In this document: in pieces, positions 19,575 to 28,899 of the stretch
Layout: each line of letters begins with the position of its first letter
How positions within the stretch are numbered: the stretch's first letter is position 1
Source: Pseudomonas marvdashtae
Lineage (GTDB): Bacteria; Pseudomonadota; Gammaproteobacteria; Pseudomonadales; Pseudomonadaceae
Reading direction: 5' to 3'
Assembly: GCF_014268655.2 (NCBI RefSeq)
Contig: NZ_JABWQX020000001.1
Location: forward strand, 3,316,001-3,380,000
Length of the DNA stretch: 64,000 bases
Notes under the pieces: generated by a model
The model's database searches: none
Told to the model about the DNA's origin: nothing
Seen by the model: only the letters and a program-made list of their open reading frames with translations
Position numbers and translations under genes: made by a program

Positions 19575-21185
19575 ATGAACCAGGACAATCTGATCGAAGT
19601 GCGCGATTTAGCCGTCGAATTCGTTGTCGGCGAACGCCGCCAGCGCGTGGTTGAGGGTGTCAGCTTCGACATCAAGCGTGGCGAAACCCTGGCGCTGGTA
19701 GGCGAAAGCGGCTCGGGCAAATCGGTGACGGCGCATTCGATCCTGCGCTTGCTGCCCTACCCGCTCGCCCACCACCCCAGCGGGACCATTCGCTACGCTG
19801 GCCAGGATCTGCTGGGCCTGAAGGAAAAAACCATTCGCCATATCCGGGGTAACCGGATCGCGATGATTTTCCAGGAGCCGATGACCTCGCTCAACCCTTT
19901 GCACTGCATTGAAAAACAGATCAACGAGGTGCTCGGTATCCACAAGGGCCTGACCGGCAAGGTCGCGACCCGACGTACCCTCGAACTGCTGGAGCTGGTC
20001 GGCATCCCTGAACCGCACAAGCGCCTCAAGGCCTTGCCCCATGAACTGTCCGGCGGCCAGCGCCAGCGGGTAATGATCGCCATGGCCTTGGCCAATGAGC
20101 CGGAGCTGCTGATCGCCGACGAACCGACCACCGCGCTGGACGTCACCGTGCAGCTGAAAATCCTCGACCTACTCAAGGAATTGCAGGCGCGATTGGGCAT
20201 GTCGCTGCTGCTGATCAGCCACGATTTGAACCTGGTGCGAAGAATTGCGCATCGCGTATGTGTCATGCAGCGCGGTTGCATCGTCGAACAGGCATCGTGC
20301 GCAGAGTTGTTTCGCGCGCCGCAACATCCGTACACTCGGGAACTGCTGGCCGCCGAGCCCAGCGGCAACCCGGCGACCAACGTCGTCGGCCCGCCGTTGT
20401 TGCAGGTCGAGGACCTGAAAGTCTGGTTTCCGATCAAGAAAGGCCTGTTCAAGCGCACGGTGGATTACATCAAGGCCGTGGACGGGATCCGCTTCAGCCT
20501 GCCCCAGGGCCAGACCCTGGGCATCGTCGGCGAGAGCGGTTCGGGTAAGTCCACGCTGGGGCTGGCGATCCTGCGGTTGATCGGAAGCCAGGGCGGGATT
20601 CGCTTCGAAGGCAAGCAGCTCGACAGCCTGACGCAACAACAGGTCCGGCCATTGCGCCGGCAGATGCAAGTGGTGTTTCAGGACCCGTTCGGCAGCCTGA
20701 GCCCGCGGATGTGTGTGAGCCAGATCGTCGGCGAAGGCTTGCGGATCCACAAGGTCGGCACCGAAGCCGAACAGGAACAAGCGATAATCGCGGCATTGAA
20801 GGAGGTAGGCCTGGACCCGGAAACCCGGAACCGCTACCCCCATGAATTTTCCGGAGGGCAACGGCAGCGTATCGCCATCGCCCGGGCCCTGGTGCTCAAG
20901 CCGGCGTTGATTCTGCTGGATGAACCAACGTCAGCCCTGGACCGCACCGTGCAACGCCAAGTGGTGGAGCTGTTGCGGTCGTTGCAAACCAAGTACAACC
21001 TGACGTACCTGTTTATCAGCCATGACCTGGCTGTTGTCAAAGCGCTGAGCCACCAGCTGATGGTGGTCAAGCATGGCCAAGTGGTCGAACAAGGTGATGC
21101 CCGCAGCATATTCGCCGCGCCGCAACACCCCTATACACAGCAGTTGCTGGAGGCCGCTTTCCTGGCTCCAACAACTGCCGAATAA
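19575..21185 (+). CDS. yejF: Peptide/microcin C ABC transporter ATPase YejF (two nucleotide-binding domains)
   Basis: This 536-residue protein carries two complete ABC ATPase domains. The first has Walker A GESGSGKS near residue 44, signature LSGGQRQR near 160 and Walker [13 protein letters not shown]. The second repeats them (GESGSGKS near 320, FSGGQRQR near 425, [12 protein letters not shown]). One polypeptide thus supplies both sites for the YejB/YejE permease. The start at 19575 lies just past the yejE stop. Upstream in-frame codons would run into yejE. Confidence 0.95.
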   Translation: MNQDNLIEVRDLAVEFVVGERRQRVVEGVSFDIKRGETLALVGESGSGKSVTAHSILRLLPYPLAHHPSGTIRYAGQDLLGLKEKTIRHIRGNRIAMIFQEPMTSLNPLHCIEKQINEVLGIHKGLTGKVATRRTLELLELVGIPEPHKRLKALPHELSGGQRQRVMIAMALANEPELLIADEPTTALDVTVQLKILDLLKELQARLGMSLLLISHDLNLVRRIAHRVCVMQRGCIVEQASCAELFRAPQHPYTRELLAAEPSGNPATNVVGPPLLQVEDLKVWFPIKKGLFKRTVDYIKAVDGIRFSLPQGQTLGIVGESGSGKSTLGLAILRLIGSQGGIRFEGKQLDSLTQQQVRPLRRQMQVVFQDPFGSLSPRMCVSQIVGEGLRIHKVGTEAEQEQAIIAALKEVGLDPETRNRYPHEFSGGQRQRIAIARALVLKPALILLDEPTSALDRTVQRQVVELLRSLQTKYNLTYLFISHDLAVVKALSHQLMVVKHGQVVEQGDARSIFAAPQHPYTQQLLEAAFLAPTTAE

Positions 21186-21204
21186 CCTGAAAGAGGAGCA
21201 ACAC

Positions 21205-21999
21205 ATGGGTTTTCTCGCCGGTAAGCGCGTACTGATCGTCGGTGTCGCCAGCAAGCTGTCCATCGCATCCGGCATCGCCGCCGCCATGCATCGCGAGGGC
21301 GCTGAGCTTGCCTTCACTTATCAGAACGACAAACTCAAGGGTCGTGTCGAAGAGTTCGCGCAAGGCTGGGGTTCGAGCCCTGAGCTGTGCTTCCCGTGCG
21401 ACGTGGCCAGCGATGAAGAAATCGCCAAGGTCTTCGAAGCACTGAGCAAGAAGTGGGACGGCCTGGACTGCATCGTGCACTCCGTAGGCTTCGCCCCGGG
21501 CGACCAACTGGACGGCGACTTCACCGAAGCCACCACCCGCGAAGGTTTCCGCATTGCCCACGACATCAGCGCCTACAGCTTCGTGGCCCTGGCCAAGGCC
21601 GGTCGCGAAATGATGAAAGGCCGCAACGGCAGCCTGCTGACCCTGTCGTACCTGGGCGCCGAGCGCACCATGCCGAACTACAACGTCATGGGCATGGCCA
21701 AGGCCTCCCTGGAAGCCGGCGTACGTTACCTGGCCGGTTCCCTGGGCCCGGACGGCACCCGCGTCAACTGCGTATCGGCTGGCCCGATCCGCACCCTCGC
21801 CGCTTCCGGCATCAAGAACTTCCGCAAGATGCTGGCCGCCAACGAAGCGCAAACCCCGCTGCGTCGCAACGTCACCATCGACGAAGTCGGCAACGCCGGC
21901 GCCTTCCTGTGCTCGGACCTGGCGTCCGGCATCAGCGGTGAAATCATGTACGTGGACGGCGGCTTCAACACCACCGCCATGGGCAACCTCGAAGAGTAA
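21205..21999 (+). CDS. fabI: Enoyl-[acyl-carrier-protein] reductase (NADH), FabI
   Basis: FabI catalyses the last step of each fatty-acid elongation cycle and is the target of triclosan. The 264 residues have the SDR-type cofactor loop [14 protein letters not shown], and the catalytic set Y149, Y159 and K166 ([19 protein letters not shown]) with the Y-x6-K spacing specific to FabI rather than the Y-x3-K of ordinary SDRs. ATG 21205 has a strong AGAGGAG ribosome-binding site. It is 19 bp downstream of yejF, so partial co-transcription is possible. A strong terminator follows at 22015. Confidence 0.97.
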   Translation: MGFLAGKRVLIVGVASKLSIASGIAAAMHREGAELAFTYQNDKLKGRVEEFAQGWGSSPELCFPCDVASDEEIAKVFEALSKKWDGLDCIVHSVGFAPGDQLDGDFTEATTREGFRIAHDISAYSFVALAKAGREMMKGRNGSLLTLSYLGAERTMPNYNVMGMAKASLEAGVRYLAGSLGPDGTRVNCVSAGPIRTLAASGIKNFRKMLAANEAQTPLRRNVTIDEVGNAGAFLCSDLASGISGEIMYVDGGFNTTAMGNLEE

Positions 22000-22014
22000 T
22001 CTTCACGTTGCAAC

Positions 22015-22054
22015 AAAAACGCCGCTTGCCCTGGAAAGGCCAAGCGGCGTTTTT
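22015..22054. terminator. Intrinsic terminator, copy 1 (after fabI)
   Basis: A 40-bp segment with stem CGCCGCTTG/CAAGCGGCG is flanked by five A and five T, so it can work in both directions. It is identical base for base, in the same orientation, to the segment at 23538-23577. Here it ends fabI and, read on minus, the bacteriocin cassette. Confidence 0.93.
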
Positions 22055-22466
22055 AATTCGATTTTTGTGGAATGGCCAGCAGCAGCGAGGCGAAGGAAAA
22101 CAGAAACATCAACGCCGCCAGCACCCCGGATACGGTGTCGTACGAGTAGGCCAAGGAGACTACCCCACCCAAGAGTGACGTAAAAAATAGCGGAGCATTG
22201 GCAAATACATACACGCCAATACGCAGTGTGAAAGATCGATGCCTGAGAAACTGCTGGGCGAAACTGCCTAATCCCGTCAGGGCCACAGACGTCGCAGTCA
22301 GCATGATCAATATGACCAAGTACATCGCAACTGCGGGAACTCCTTGAGTATCGTTGGGGTTCTCAGGGTTCTCCATCACAGTGTCCGCTGGAAAAAAAAA
22401 CAGCATTGCGCACGCTGCCATTATGCAAATGATAGCGCCCCCCAGTCCTTTCTCTTCGCGCAACAT
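22053..22466 (-). CDS. Four-helix membrane protein, probable immunity protein for the colicin M-like bacteriocin
   Basis: This 137-residue protein is almost entirely hydrophobic, with four predicted membrane helices (roughly residues 8-25, 44-68, 83-105 and 112-132) and a short charged tail. It follows the colicin M-like gene by six bases on the same strand and shares its AT-richer composition. The P. aeruginosa pyocin M immunity protein PmiA is also described as a four-helix inner-membrane protein, so immunity is the obvious role, but that is inferred from position and topology; no sequence motif proves it. Confidence 0.72.
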   Translation of the reverse strand: MLREEKGLGGAIICIMAACAMLFFFPADTVMENPENPNDTQGVPAVAMYLVILIMLTATSVALTGLGSFAQQFLRHRSFTLRIGVYVFANAPLFFTSLLGGVVSLAYSYDTVSGVLAALMFLFSFASLLLAIPQKSN

Positions 22467-22472
22467 CGTGGG

Positions 22473-23297
22473 TCACCTTGAAAAATTAATGGGAAGCTCG
22501 CCAGTAATTCGTATTTCATAATCCTGCGCTCGGGCAACTCGCCCCACTTGACGCAGCGCAGTCGTCACCTTTTCATCAAATACCGGACGATGATTGCTGG
22601 CATTCGCGTCGTAGCGATCCGAGAAAGCTTTGGCAGTACCGGTAAACTTAAGGCTACCTGATGTATTGCGAATCACCTTACCGGTGATTTGAAGCGTGAT
22701 GTTTCCAAGATAGATCCTTGCGATATTCGAGTCTTGAGCTGTGGAGTAAGGAACCTTCAGATCTACAGTGGTTACTCCTATTCCGGCGGTGTTGATAACC
22801 GCCATCAAGTCGGGAATTTTATTCGGCGCCGGGCTGATTCCCGTTCGGTCGAGTCGAACGCTGGCCGGTTTACCTTTCCCGAGTAGCCAATGGCTTATAG
22901 CTTTGAAAGGAGTGAAAACGCCTCCAGAAAACTCCTGCTCGATAGCCAATTGTTCTATTTTTTTGATCTTCGCCCCCTCCTTTATCCCGAGCCTCCAGGC
23001 ACTGGCTGTGTCAAGCTTGGAGTTTTTCAGCATCAATAAATCAGCGCCGTGTGCGACCTTCAATTCACCAATGATGATACCGTCCAGTCCATAACGTACA
23101 GGTGAGTTATTACGCATGGCTACAAGATGGCGCCCCAGCATTTGAGGCCAATGACCTCGTGCGTACGCCACGTTGCGTTCTTCGATCATTTTTCCAATCA
23201 TCGCCATTGGGGCAGGTGATGGAAGTCCTCTCCCGCTTCCGCGCGACGTGCCGAACTCATCGGGATAAACAAATGTGATGGGTAATTCATTGTTCAT
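22473..23297 (-). CDS. Colicin M-like (lipid II-degrading) bacteriocin
   Basis: The protein has 274 residues, against 271 in colicin M. The C-terminal segment FSDRYDANASNHRP has exactly the colicin M catalytic spacing: D227, Y229, D230, H236 and R237 correspond to D226, Y228, D229, H235 and R236. Colicin M enzymes hydrolyse undecaprenyl-pyrophosphate-linked peptidoglycan precursors in the periplasm of target cells. The N-terminal ~40 residues are Gly/Ser/Pro-rich and presumably carry the uptake signal, with no secretion signal. ATG 23297 is chosen over a TTG at 23312; neither has a good ribosome-binding site. Confidence 0.85.
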   Translation of the reverse strand: MNNELPITFVYPDEFGTSRGSGRGLPSPAPMAMIGKMIEERNVAYARGHWPQMLGRHLVAMRNNSPVRYGLDGIIIGELKVAHGADLLMLKNSKLDTASAWRLGIKEGAKIKKIEQLAIEQEFSGGVFTPFKAISHWLLGKGKPASVRLDRTGISPAPNKIPDLMAVINTAGIGVTTVDLKVPYSTAQDSNIARIYLGNITLQITGKVIRNTSGSLKFTGTAKAFSDRYDANASNHRPVFDEKVTTALRQVGRVARAQDYEIRITGELPINFSR

Positions 23298-23380
23298 AGG
23301 GGTACCAGTCAAGTCGAATGATCGATAACGCTGCGGTTACAAGTCAGCATTACGCCGCGTAAAACTCATTCTGCGTGCTT

Positions 23381-23406
23381 ACCGCACCCCTCGTGCGGTA
23401 CATATG
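23381..23406. promoter_or_regulatory. Inverted repeat and 14-mer shared with the S-type bacteriocin upstream region
   Basis: ACCGCAC-CCCTC-GTGCGGT forms a hairpin or dyad and runs into TACATATGTA, a perfect 10-bp palindrome. The stretch GTGCGGTACATATG (23393-23406) recurs exactly at 49686-49699, upstream of the other bacteriocin. It lies about 85-110 bp ahead of the colicin M-like start. The role is unproven; a common operator is the natural suggestion. Confidence 0.5.
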
Positions 23407-23537
23407 TATCGCGTTGTGCCGGTTAAAATGTCGCGCTGTTTATAACCGCGCCTTCGAACTCAACCCCTTCAATACCCCTCCGGAAACGTCGGCAACGTCA
23501 CCAGGGGTAGCATTCCAGCAGCTTTCGAAACGCATAA

Positions 23538-23577
23538 AAAAACGCCGCTTGCCCTGGAAAGGCCAAGCGGCGTTTTT
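23538..23577. terminator. Intrinsic terminator, copy 2 (after the diguanylate cyclase gene)
   Basis: This is identical over 40 bp to 22015-22054, with longer A and T tracts outside. Read on the minus strand it ends the diguanylate cyclase gene. The rest of 23298-23537 contains only the shared bacteriocin motif and no gene that I can support. Confidence 0.9.
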
Positions 23578-23597
23578 TGTCTTCCGTAAATCCCTTC

Positions 23598-24557
23598 TCA
23601 GTGCCGTCCCTGCTTCTGCGCATACATCGCCGCATCCGCGTCGGCCAACAGGCTGTCGATCGATGCGTGCCGCTTGGGGTCGTATTCGATCTGGCCGACG
23701 CTGAAGCGAATGTCATAGCCGCGCTGCAAGGTCGCGTTGCGCTCTTCCGGGATCTCCCCGAGCCGCGCCATGATCGCCGCGGTCTCGACATGGGAAGCGC
23801 CGGTGAGCAAGGCGACGAACTCATCGCCGCCCAGGCGACCGATGACATCGCTTTCGCGAAAGGCGATACGCAGCACGTCGGCAAAGGTTTTCAGGGCGCT
23901 GTCACCCTCGGCATGGCCGAAGCGGTCGTTGATCGGCTTGAAGTCATTGAGGTCGAAGAACAGCAACGTGGCCGGTCGCGACAGCCGATTACACACGCCC
24001 AGCGCATGCTGGGCCAGCGTCTTGAAGCCTCGCCGGTTGGACAACAGCGTCATTTCATCCATGCTCGCCATCTGCACGGCAATCATTTCCTGCTCGGCCA
24101 TGCTTGCCAGGTCGCGCAGCATTTCGCGTTCGTCGTCGCTGAGCTTTCGCGGCTTGGTGTCCAGCAGGCACAAGGTGCCCAACTTGCTGCCATCCTCCAG
24201 GCCCAATGGATGCCCGGCGTAGTAGCGAATACCCGGCCTGTCCGTGACCAGCGGATTGTCGTAAAACCGTTCGTCCTGTTCCGCGTCGCAAATCTCCAGG
24301 ATTTCATCCTTTAGGATCGCATGTCCGCAGAAGGAAACCTCGCGCGGGGTTTCACTGGCGTCCAAGCCCGCATTGGACTTGAACCATTGCCGGTTGGCAT
24401 CCACCAGCGACACCAGGGCAATGGGCACGTTGAACAAGCGTCGGGCGAGACGGGTCAAGCGGTCAAATCGTTCCTCGGGTGCAGTATCCAGCAGCTTGAG
24501 CGACTGCAGGTGCTTGAGACGGACGGCTTCATTGTCCGGTTTGCGTGGTTCAAGCAT
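23598..24557 (-). CDS. GAF-GGDEF diguanylate cyclase
   Basis: This 319-residue cytoplasmic protein has a GAF-type sensor domain at ~20-155 (including REVSFCGHAIL and YYAGHPLGLEDGSKLGTLCLLD) and a GGDEF domain at ~165-317 with the intact active site RLGGDEFVALL and upstream FFDLNDFKPINDRFGH, so cyclic di-GMP synthesis is expected. A typical RxxD inhibitory site is not obvious. No membrane segment is present. GGAGC lies before the ATG at 24557. It is divergent from the AraC-type regulator gene. Confidence 0.92.
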   Translation of the reverse strand: MLEPRKPDNEAVRLKHLQSLKLLDTAPEERFDRLTRLARRLFNVPIALVSLVDANRQWFKSNAGLDASETPREVSFCGHAILKDEILEICDAEQDERFYDNPLVTDRPGIRYYAGHPLGLEDGSKLGTLCLLDTKPRKLSDDEREMLRDLASMAEQEMIAVQMASMDEMTLLSNRRGFKTLAQHALGVCNRLSRPATLLFFDLNDFKPINDRFGHAEGDSALKTFADVLRIAFRESDVIGRLGGDEFVALLTGASHVETAAIMARLGEIPEERNATLQRGYDIRFSVGQIEYDPKRHASIDSLLADADAAMYAQKQGRH

Positions 24558-24675
24558 CGTGAGCTCCGTTGGCGAGACTCACTGCAGTCTAGTTCACTGC
24601 CGTAGCGAACTCGAACAGCATTTTGCGGCGCAGGCTAATACAATCAGGCACAGCCCATCACACAGGACACGGACG

Positions 24676-25500
24676 ATGAAGCCTGCCCAACATGACGCCG
24701 CCCCGCGTTTCTGGCGCGACGCGGCCCTGCCCTTCATCGAGGCGCGGGCCATCGCCGATGGGCGCAAGGTCTGCTATTCGCGTCACTCCCACGATCATTT
24801 CTCCATCGGCGCGATCACGGCCGGGCGCAGCACCTACTTGCATGAGCAATCGCGATTCCAGGTGCGCAGCGGGACGGTGGTGCTGATGAACCCTGGCGAC
24901 GTGCACGCCTGCAACCCGATCGACGATCAGCCTTGGTCCTACGTGATGTTGTATGTCGACACCCACTGGCTGCGGGATTTGCAACGCCGCATTGGCTTTG
25001 ATCCGTCGCTGGATTTCCAGGCGTTCGACACCACCCACAGCCGCGATGCCGCGCTCTACTCGGGGTTGTGCGGCCTTTATGAGCGGTTGGTGGATGAACA
25101 AGTCGGTACTGGCGACAAGCAAGCCGCCGTCGAAGCATTTTTCACCGACCTGCAGCATCGTCTCAACCCGGCCGGGCGCCCGGACCGGGGCAGCCATCCG
25201 GCGCTGATGCGGGCAGCGCAGTTTATCCATGATCACTGCACCGAAGCCCTGAAGCTCGAAGACATCTGCGCCTTCGCCCAGCTATCGCCATCCTACTTGA
25301 GCCGGGCTTTCAAGCGTCATTACGGCATGACGCCCCACGCCTTCCTGATCAACCGCCGCATCCAGTTCGCCCGCCAACAATTGCGCGAAGGCAAGTTGAT
25401 CGCCGACGTGGCGCTGGACAGCGGGTTCGCCGACCAGGCGCATTTCCAACGGGCGTTCAAGCAACACCTGGCAGCCACGCCGGGGCAGTACCGCGGCTGA
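24676..25500 (+). CDS. AraC-family transcriptional regulator
   Basis: The 274-residue protein has an N-terminal cupin-like AraC ligand domain (~20-165; HSHDHFSIGAITAG and LMNPGDVHACNP) and a C-terminal double helix-turn-helix (~185-272) with LSPSYLSRAFKRHYGMTPHAFL and DSGFADQAHFQRAFKQHLAATPGQY. AGGAC precedes the ATG. The convergent neighbour is a LysE-family exporter, a frequent partner whose expression it may control in response to an amino acid or analogue. The ligand is not predictable. Confidence 0.9.
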   Translation: MKPAQHDAAPRFWRDAALPFIEARAIADGRKVCYSRHSHDHFSIGAITAGRSTYLHEQSRFQVRSGTVVLMNPGDVHACNPIDDQPWSYVMLYVDTHWLRDLQRRIGFDPSLDFQAFDTTHSRDAALYSGLCGLYERLVDEQVGTGDKQAAVEAFFTDLQHRLNPAGRPDRGSHPALMRAAQFIHDHCTEALKLEDICAFAQLSPSYLSRAFKRHYGMTPHAFLINRRIQFARQQLREGKLIADVALDSGFADQAHFQRAFKQHLAATPGQYRG

Positions 25501-25518
25501 TTGGCTTGTAGCGCTTCA

Positions 25519-26106
25519 TCAAGGCAGCAACAGATACACCGCACTGGCGACCAGCAATGCCGCCATCGCCCGGTTGAACAGGCGCATGGTCGCCGGGTTG
25601 CCCAGCCAGGTACGCAAGAAACTCCCGGCATAGGCCCAGCAGCCCACCGAGACGTAGCAGATCACCAGGTAGATCGCCGCGAACTGCCACACCAGTAGCG
25701 CCTCGCCGTCAGCCACGAACGCCCCCATTCCCGCCACACAGGCCAACCAGGCCTTAGGGTTGAGCCATTGCATCAGCGCACCGTAGAACATCGTCGGCGC
25801 GCGGCCCTCGTCCCGCTCGCCCAGCTCACCATCGTCGATCGCCAGTTTCCAGGCCATGAACAACAGGAACGCTACGCCGGCCCATTGCACCACCCGGGTC
25901 AGGCCCGGCCAGCGCTGCAACACCTCGTGCAACCCGAGGCCCATCAAGACCAGCAACAGGACAAACCCGAGGGTGGCGCCGGCTACATGACGCAACGTGG
26001 CCCGAAAGCCATACCGCGCCCCGGAGCTGAGGGCGACGATGTTGACAGGGCCGGGCGTGATGGAGGCGACCAGGGCAAAGGCCGCCATGGAAAAAACAAG
26101 GCTCAT
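25519..26106 (-). CDS. LysE-family amino acid exporter
   Basis: This 195-residue inner-membrane protein has about six hydrophobic helices. The N-terminal SITPGPVNIVALSSGARYGFRATLRHVAGATLGF segment is the LysE/RhtB family signature, and NPKAWLACVAGMG near residue 112 is the second conserved stretch. Such carriers export amino acids or related metabolites using the proton gradient. It is convergent with the AraC regulator, stop codons 18 bp apart. Confidence 0.92.
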   Translation of the reverse strand: MSLVFSMAAFALVASITPGPVNIVALSSGARYGFRATLRHVAGATLGFVLLLVLMGLGLHEVLQRWPGLTRVVQWAGVAFLLFMAWKLAIDDGELGERDEGRAPTMFYGALMQWLNPKAWLACVAGMGAFVADGEALLVWQFAAIYLVICYVSVGCWAYAGSFLRTWLGNPATMRLFNRAMAALLVASAVYLLLP

Positions 26107-26279
26107 CGCATACCTACTTCATTTGAGTGGGAAGGCTGCCAGGCTAAAGTACGGTGCCGGACGGGTATTGAAGAAAACTGCCTTGTCTTCGAACCTCATC
26201 GCTCTTTTTTACGCAAATTTTACGCGGCGAACGAGGGACCAAATCGATACTGTGCCACTCTTCCAATCAGGCGTTTCCC

Positions 26280-27734
26280 ATGTCCATTGCGGTACTGCGT
26301 CTCATCGGTTTCATCCTCGGTATTTTCTTGACTACCCTGGCGGTCAGCATGGTGATCCCGCTGTTGACGCTGATCTACTACGACCGCAACGATGACGTGT
26401 CGGCGTTCCTCTGGTCGAGCCTGATTACATTCGTCTCTGGGGTTGCGTTGGTAGCCCGAGGCAGACCGGAACAGGCCCAGATGCGCCCCAGGGAAATGTA
26501 CCTGCTGACCACCGCCAGCTGGGTCGTGGTTTGCGCCTTCGCCGCATTGCCAATGGTGTTCATCCAGCACATCAGCTACACCGATGCGTTTTTTGAAACG
26601 ATGTCGGGCATCACGACCACCGGCTCGACCATCCTGACTGGCCTGGACACGGCATCCCCCGGCCTGCTGATCTGGCGCTCGATGCTGCACTGGCTCGGCG
26701 GGATCGGCTTCATCGGCATGGCGGTGGCGATCCTGCCGCTGCTGCGGGTCGGCGGCATGCGACTGTTCCAGACCGAATCATCGGACTGGTCGGAAAAGGT
26801 CACGCCGCGCTCTCACGTCGCGGCCAACTACATCTTATGGATTTATGTCGGGTTGACAGCCCTCGCGACACTCGCGCTGTGGCTTGCCGGCATGACCCCA
26901 TTCGAGGCGATCAACCATGCGATGTCGTTGATTTCCACCGGCGGCTTTTCCACCTCGGATTCATCCCTGGGGCACTGGCCGCAACCGGCCATTCATTGGG
27001 TGTCGGTGGTCATCATGATGGCGGGCGCGCTGCCCTTCACTCTGTACGTCGCGACATTACGCGGCCACAAGCGCGCATTGCTCAGGGACCAACAAGTCAG
27101 GGGGTTCGTCGGTTTCCTGGTCATCACCTGGCTCGTGGTCGGGACCTGGCTGAGCTTCAACAGCGACCATACATGGTGGGACGCGGTCCGCATCGTAGCC
27201 GTCAACGTGACGTCGGTGGTCACCACCACGGGCGTGGCACTGGGCGACTACAGCCTGTGGGGCAGCTTTGCCTTGATGTTGTTCTTCTATCTGACATTCG
27301 TCGGCGGTTGCTCGGGATCGACCGCCGGCGGACTGAAAATCTTCCGTTTCCAGGTGGCCGGTGCGTTGCTAAAGAGCAGTCTGAAACAACTGATTCATCC
27401 CCGGGCGGTGATTCAGAAAAAATACAATAACCACCCCATCGACGAAGAAATCGTCCGCTCGCTGCTGACGTTTTCGTTTTTCTTCACCGTCACCATTGGC
27501 GTGATCGCCCTGGGGCTGGCGCTGATCGGCCTTGATTGGACAACGGCCCTGACCGGCGCGGCCACCGCAGTCTGCAACGTGGGGCCAGGACTGGGTACGA
27601 TCATCGGTCCGGCTGGCAATTTCTCCACCTTGCCGGACGCGGCAAAATGGCTGCTGACCATCGGCATGCTGCTGGGGCGATTGGAGATCCTGACAGTGTT
27701 GGTATTGTTCACGCCGGTGTTCTGGAGATACTGA
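26280..27734 (+). CDS. trkH: TrkH-family potassium uptake protein
   Basis: The 484-residue membrane protein is organised as four M1-P-M2 repeats. Selectivity-filter-like loops are visible at SGITTTGSTIL, SLISTGGFSTSDSSL, SVVTTTGVALGDY and AVCNVGPGLGTIIG, and LHWLGGIGFIGMAVAILPLL and GGCSGSTAGGLKIFR are TrkH hallmarks. It imports K+ with the cytoplasmic TrkA protein, which is not in this window. Its length equals E. coli TrkH/TrkG. It precedes ada on the same strand without an evident link. Confidence 0.95.
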   Translation: MSIAVLRLIGFILGIFLTTLAVSMVIPLLTLIYYDRNDDVSAFLWSSLITFVSGVALVARGRPEQAQMRPREMYLLTTASWVVVCAFAALPMVFIQHISYTDAFFETMSGITTTGSTILTGLDTASPGLLIWRSMLHWLGGIGFIGMAVAILPLLRVGGMRLFQTESSDWSEKVTPRSHVAANYILWIYVGLTALATLALWLAGMTPFEAINHAMSLISTGGFSTSDSSLGHWPQPAIHWVSVVIMMAGALPFTLYVATLRGHKRALLRDQQVRGFVGFLVITWLVVGTWLSFNSDHTWWDAVRIVAVNVTSVVTTTGVALGDYSLWGSFALMLFFYLTFVGGCSGSTAGGLKIFRFQVAGALLKSSLKQLIHPRAVIQKKYNNHPIDEEIVRSLLTFSFFFTVTIGVIALGLALIGLDWTTALTGAATAVCNVGPGLGTIIGPAGNFSTLPDAAKWLLTIGMLLGRLEILTVLVLFTPVFWRY

Positions 27735-27793
27735 AAAAATTCACTGTCGATTTTTCGGTGGAGTCGGCCTGGGCCCGGTTCTATGCTCACCCC

Positions 27794-28876
27794 ATGAACC
27801 TACAAGACACGCTACTGCCGCCGCACGCCGAAATGGTCCGCGCCATGCTCGAACGAGACACCGCCTACGAAGGGGTGTTTTTCACAGCGGTCAAGACCAC
27901 CGGTATTTTCTGCCGCCCCAGTTGCACCGCCCGCAAGCCGAAACCAGAGAACGTGGAATTCTTCGCCCATGCCGACGAAGCCATGTCCGCCGGCTACCGC
28001 GCCTGCCTGCGCTGCAAGCCGTTGGATGCCGCCGCGATCGCCCCCGACTGGGTCCAGGCGCTGCTCCAGGCCGTGGATGCCCAGCCGGACCTGCGCTGGA
28101 CCGATGCCCTGCTACAGGAACGAGGCATCGAACCGCTGAAGCTGCGCCGCTGGTTCAAGCAGCACTTCGGCATGACCTTCCACGCCTACCTGCGCACCCG
28201 GCGCCTGGGCATCGCCCTGGGCGGTATCAAGGAAGGCGCCTCGATCGACAACGCGGCGTTCGATTCCGGCTACGAATCGCTGAGCGGCTTTCGTGACGCC
28301 TTCGTGAAATCCTTCCACATCACGCCGGGCCGCGCCGGCCTCAGCGAGCCGTTGCTGTTCACCCGCCTGACCACACCGCTGGGGCCCATGCTGGCCATGG
28401 CCGAGCGTCATGGCCTGGTGCTGTTGGAGTTCCTCGACCGCCCGGCCTTGACCAAGGAACTGGAAGAATTGCGGCAACGCTACGGCTACACGGTCGCGCC
28501 GGGGCACAACGCTCATCTGCAACAGATCGAACGCGAGCTGGCCGACTATTTCGCCGGGAAGCTCACATGCTTCACCGTCCCGCTGCACATGCCCGGCAGC
28601 GCCTTCGCGGCGCGGGTCTGGGCGCAGTTGCAGAAAATCCCCTACGGCGAAACCCGCAGCTACGGTGCCATCGCCGCCGCCCTGGGCAGCCCCGGTGCCA
28701 GCCGCGCCGTGGGCTTGGCCAATGGCCAAAACCGCCTCGCCATCATCATCCCCTGCCATCGGGTGATCGGGGCGGATGGCTCGTTGACTGGCTATGGTGG
28801 CGGTCAGCCGCGCAAGGCGTTTCTGTTGCGGCTGGAGAGGGCCGCGGTGCAGGTTTCCCTGCCGCTGGCGTTTTGA
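27794..28876 (+). CDS. ada: Bifunctional Ada: methyl-phosphotriester regulator and O6-methylguanine-DNA methyltransferase
   Basis: The 360-residue protein has the Ada domains in order: the zinc N-terminal domain with C40, C44, C71 and C74 (IFCRPSCTARKP, CLRCKP), an AraC helix-turn-helix (~95-185), and the methyltransferase domain with the active-site Cys in IIPCHRVIG near residue 320. C40 takes the phosphotriester methyl group and converts Ada to an activator of the adaptive response. The ATG gives the standard N terminus. The 3-methyladenine glycosylase follows at once, forming an alkylation-repair pair. Confidence 0.96.
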   Translation: MNLQDTLLPPHAEMVRAMLERDTAYEGVFFTAVKTTGIFCRPSCTARKPKPENVEFFAHADEAMSAGYRACLRCKPLDAAAIAPDWVQALLQAVDAQPDLRWTDALLQERGIEPLKLRRWFKQHFGMTFHAYLRTRRLGIALGGIKEGASIDNAAFDSGYESLSGFRDAFVKSFHITPGRAGLSEPLLFTRLTTPLGPMLAMAERHGLVLLEFLDRPALTKELEELRQRYGYTVAPGHNAHLQQIERELADYFAGKLTCFTVPLHMPGSAFAARVWAQLQKIPYGETRSYGAIAAALGSPGASRAVGLANGQNRLAIIIPCHRVIGADGSLTGYGGGQPRKAFLLRLERAAVQVSLPLAF

Positions 28877-28899
28877 ACGATGCCCCGGACAAAGACCTG

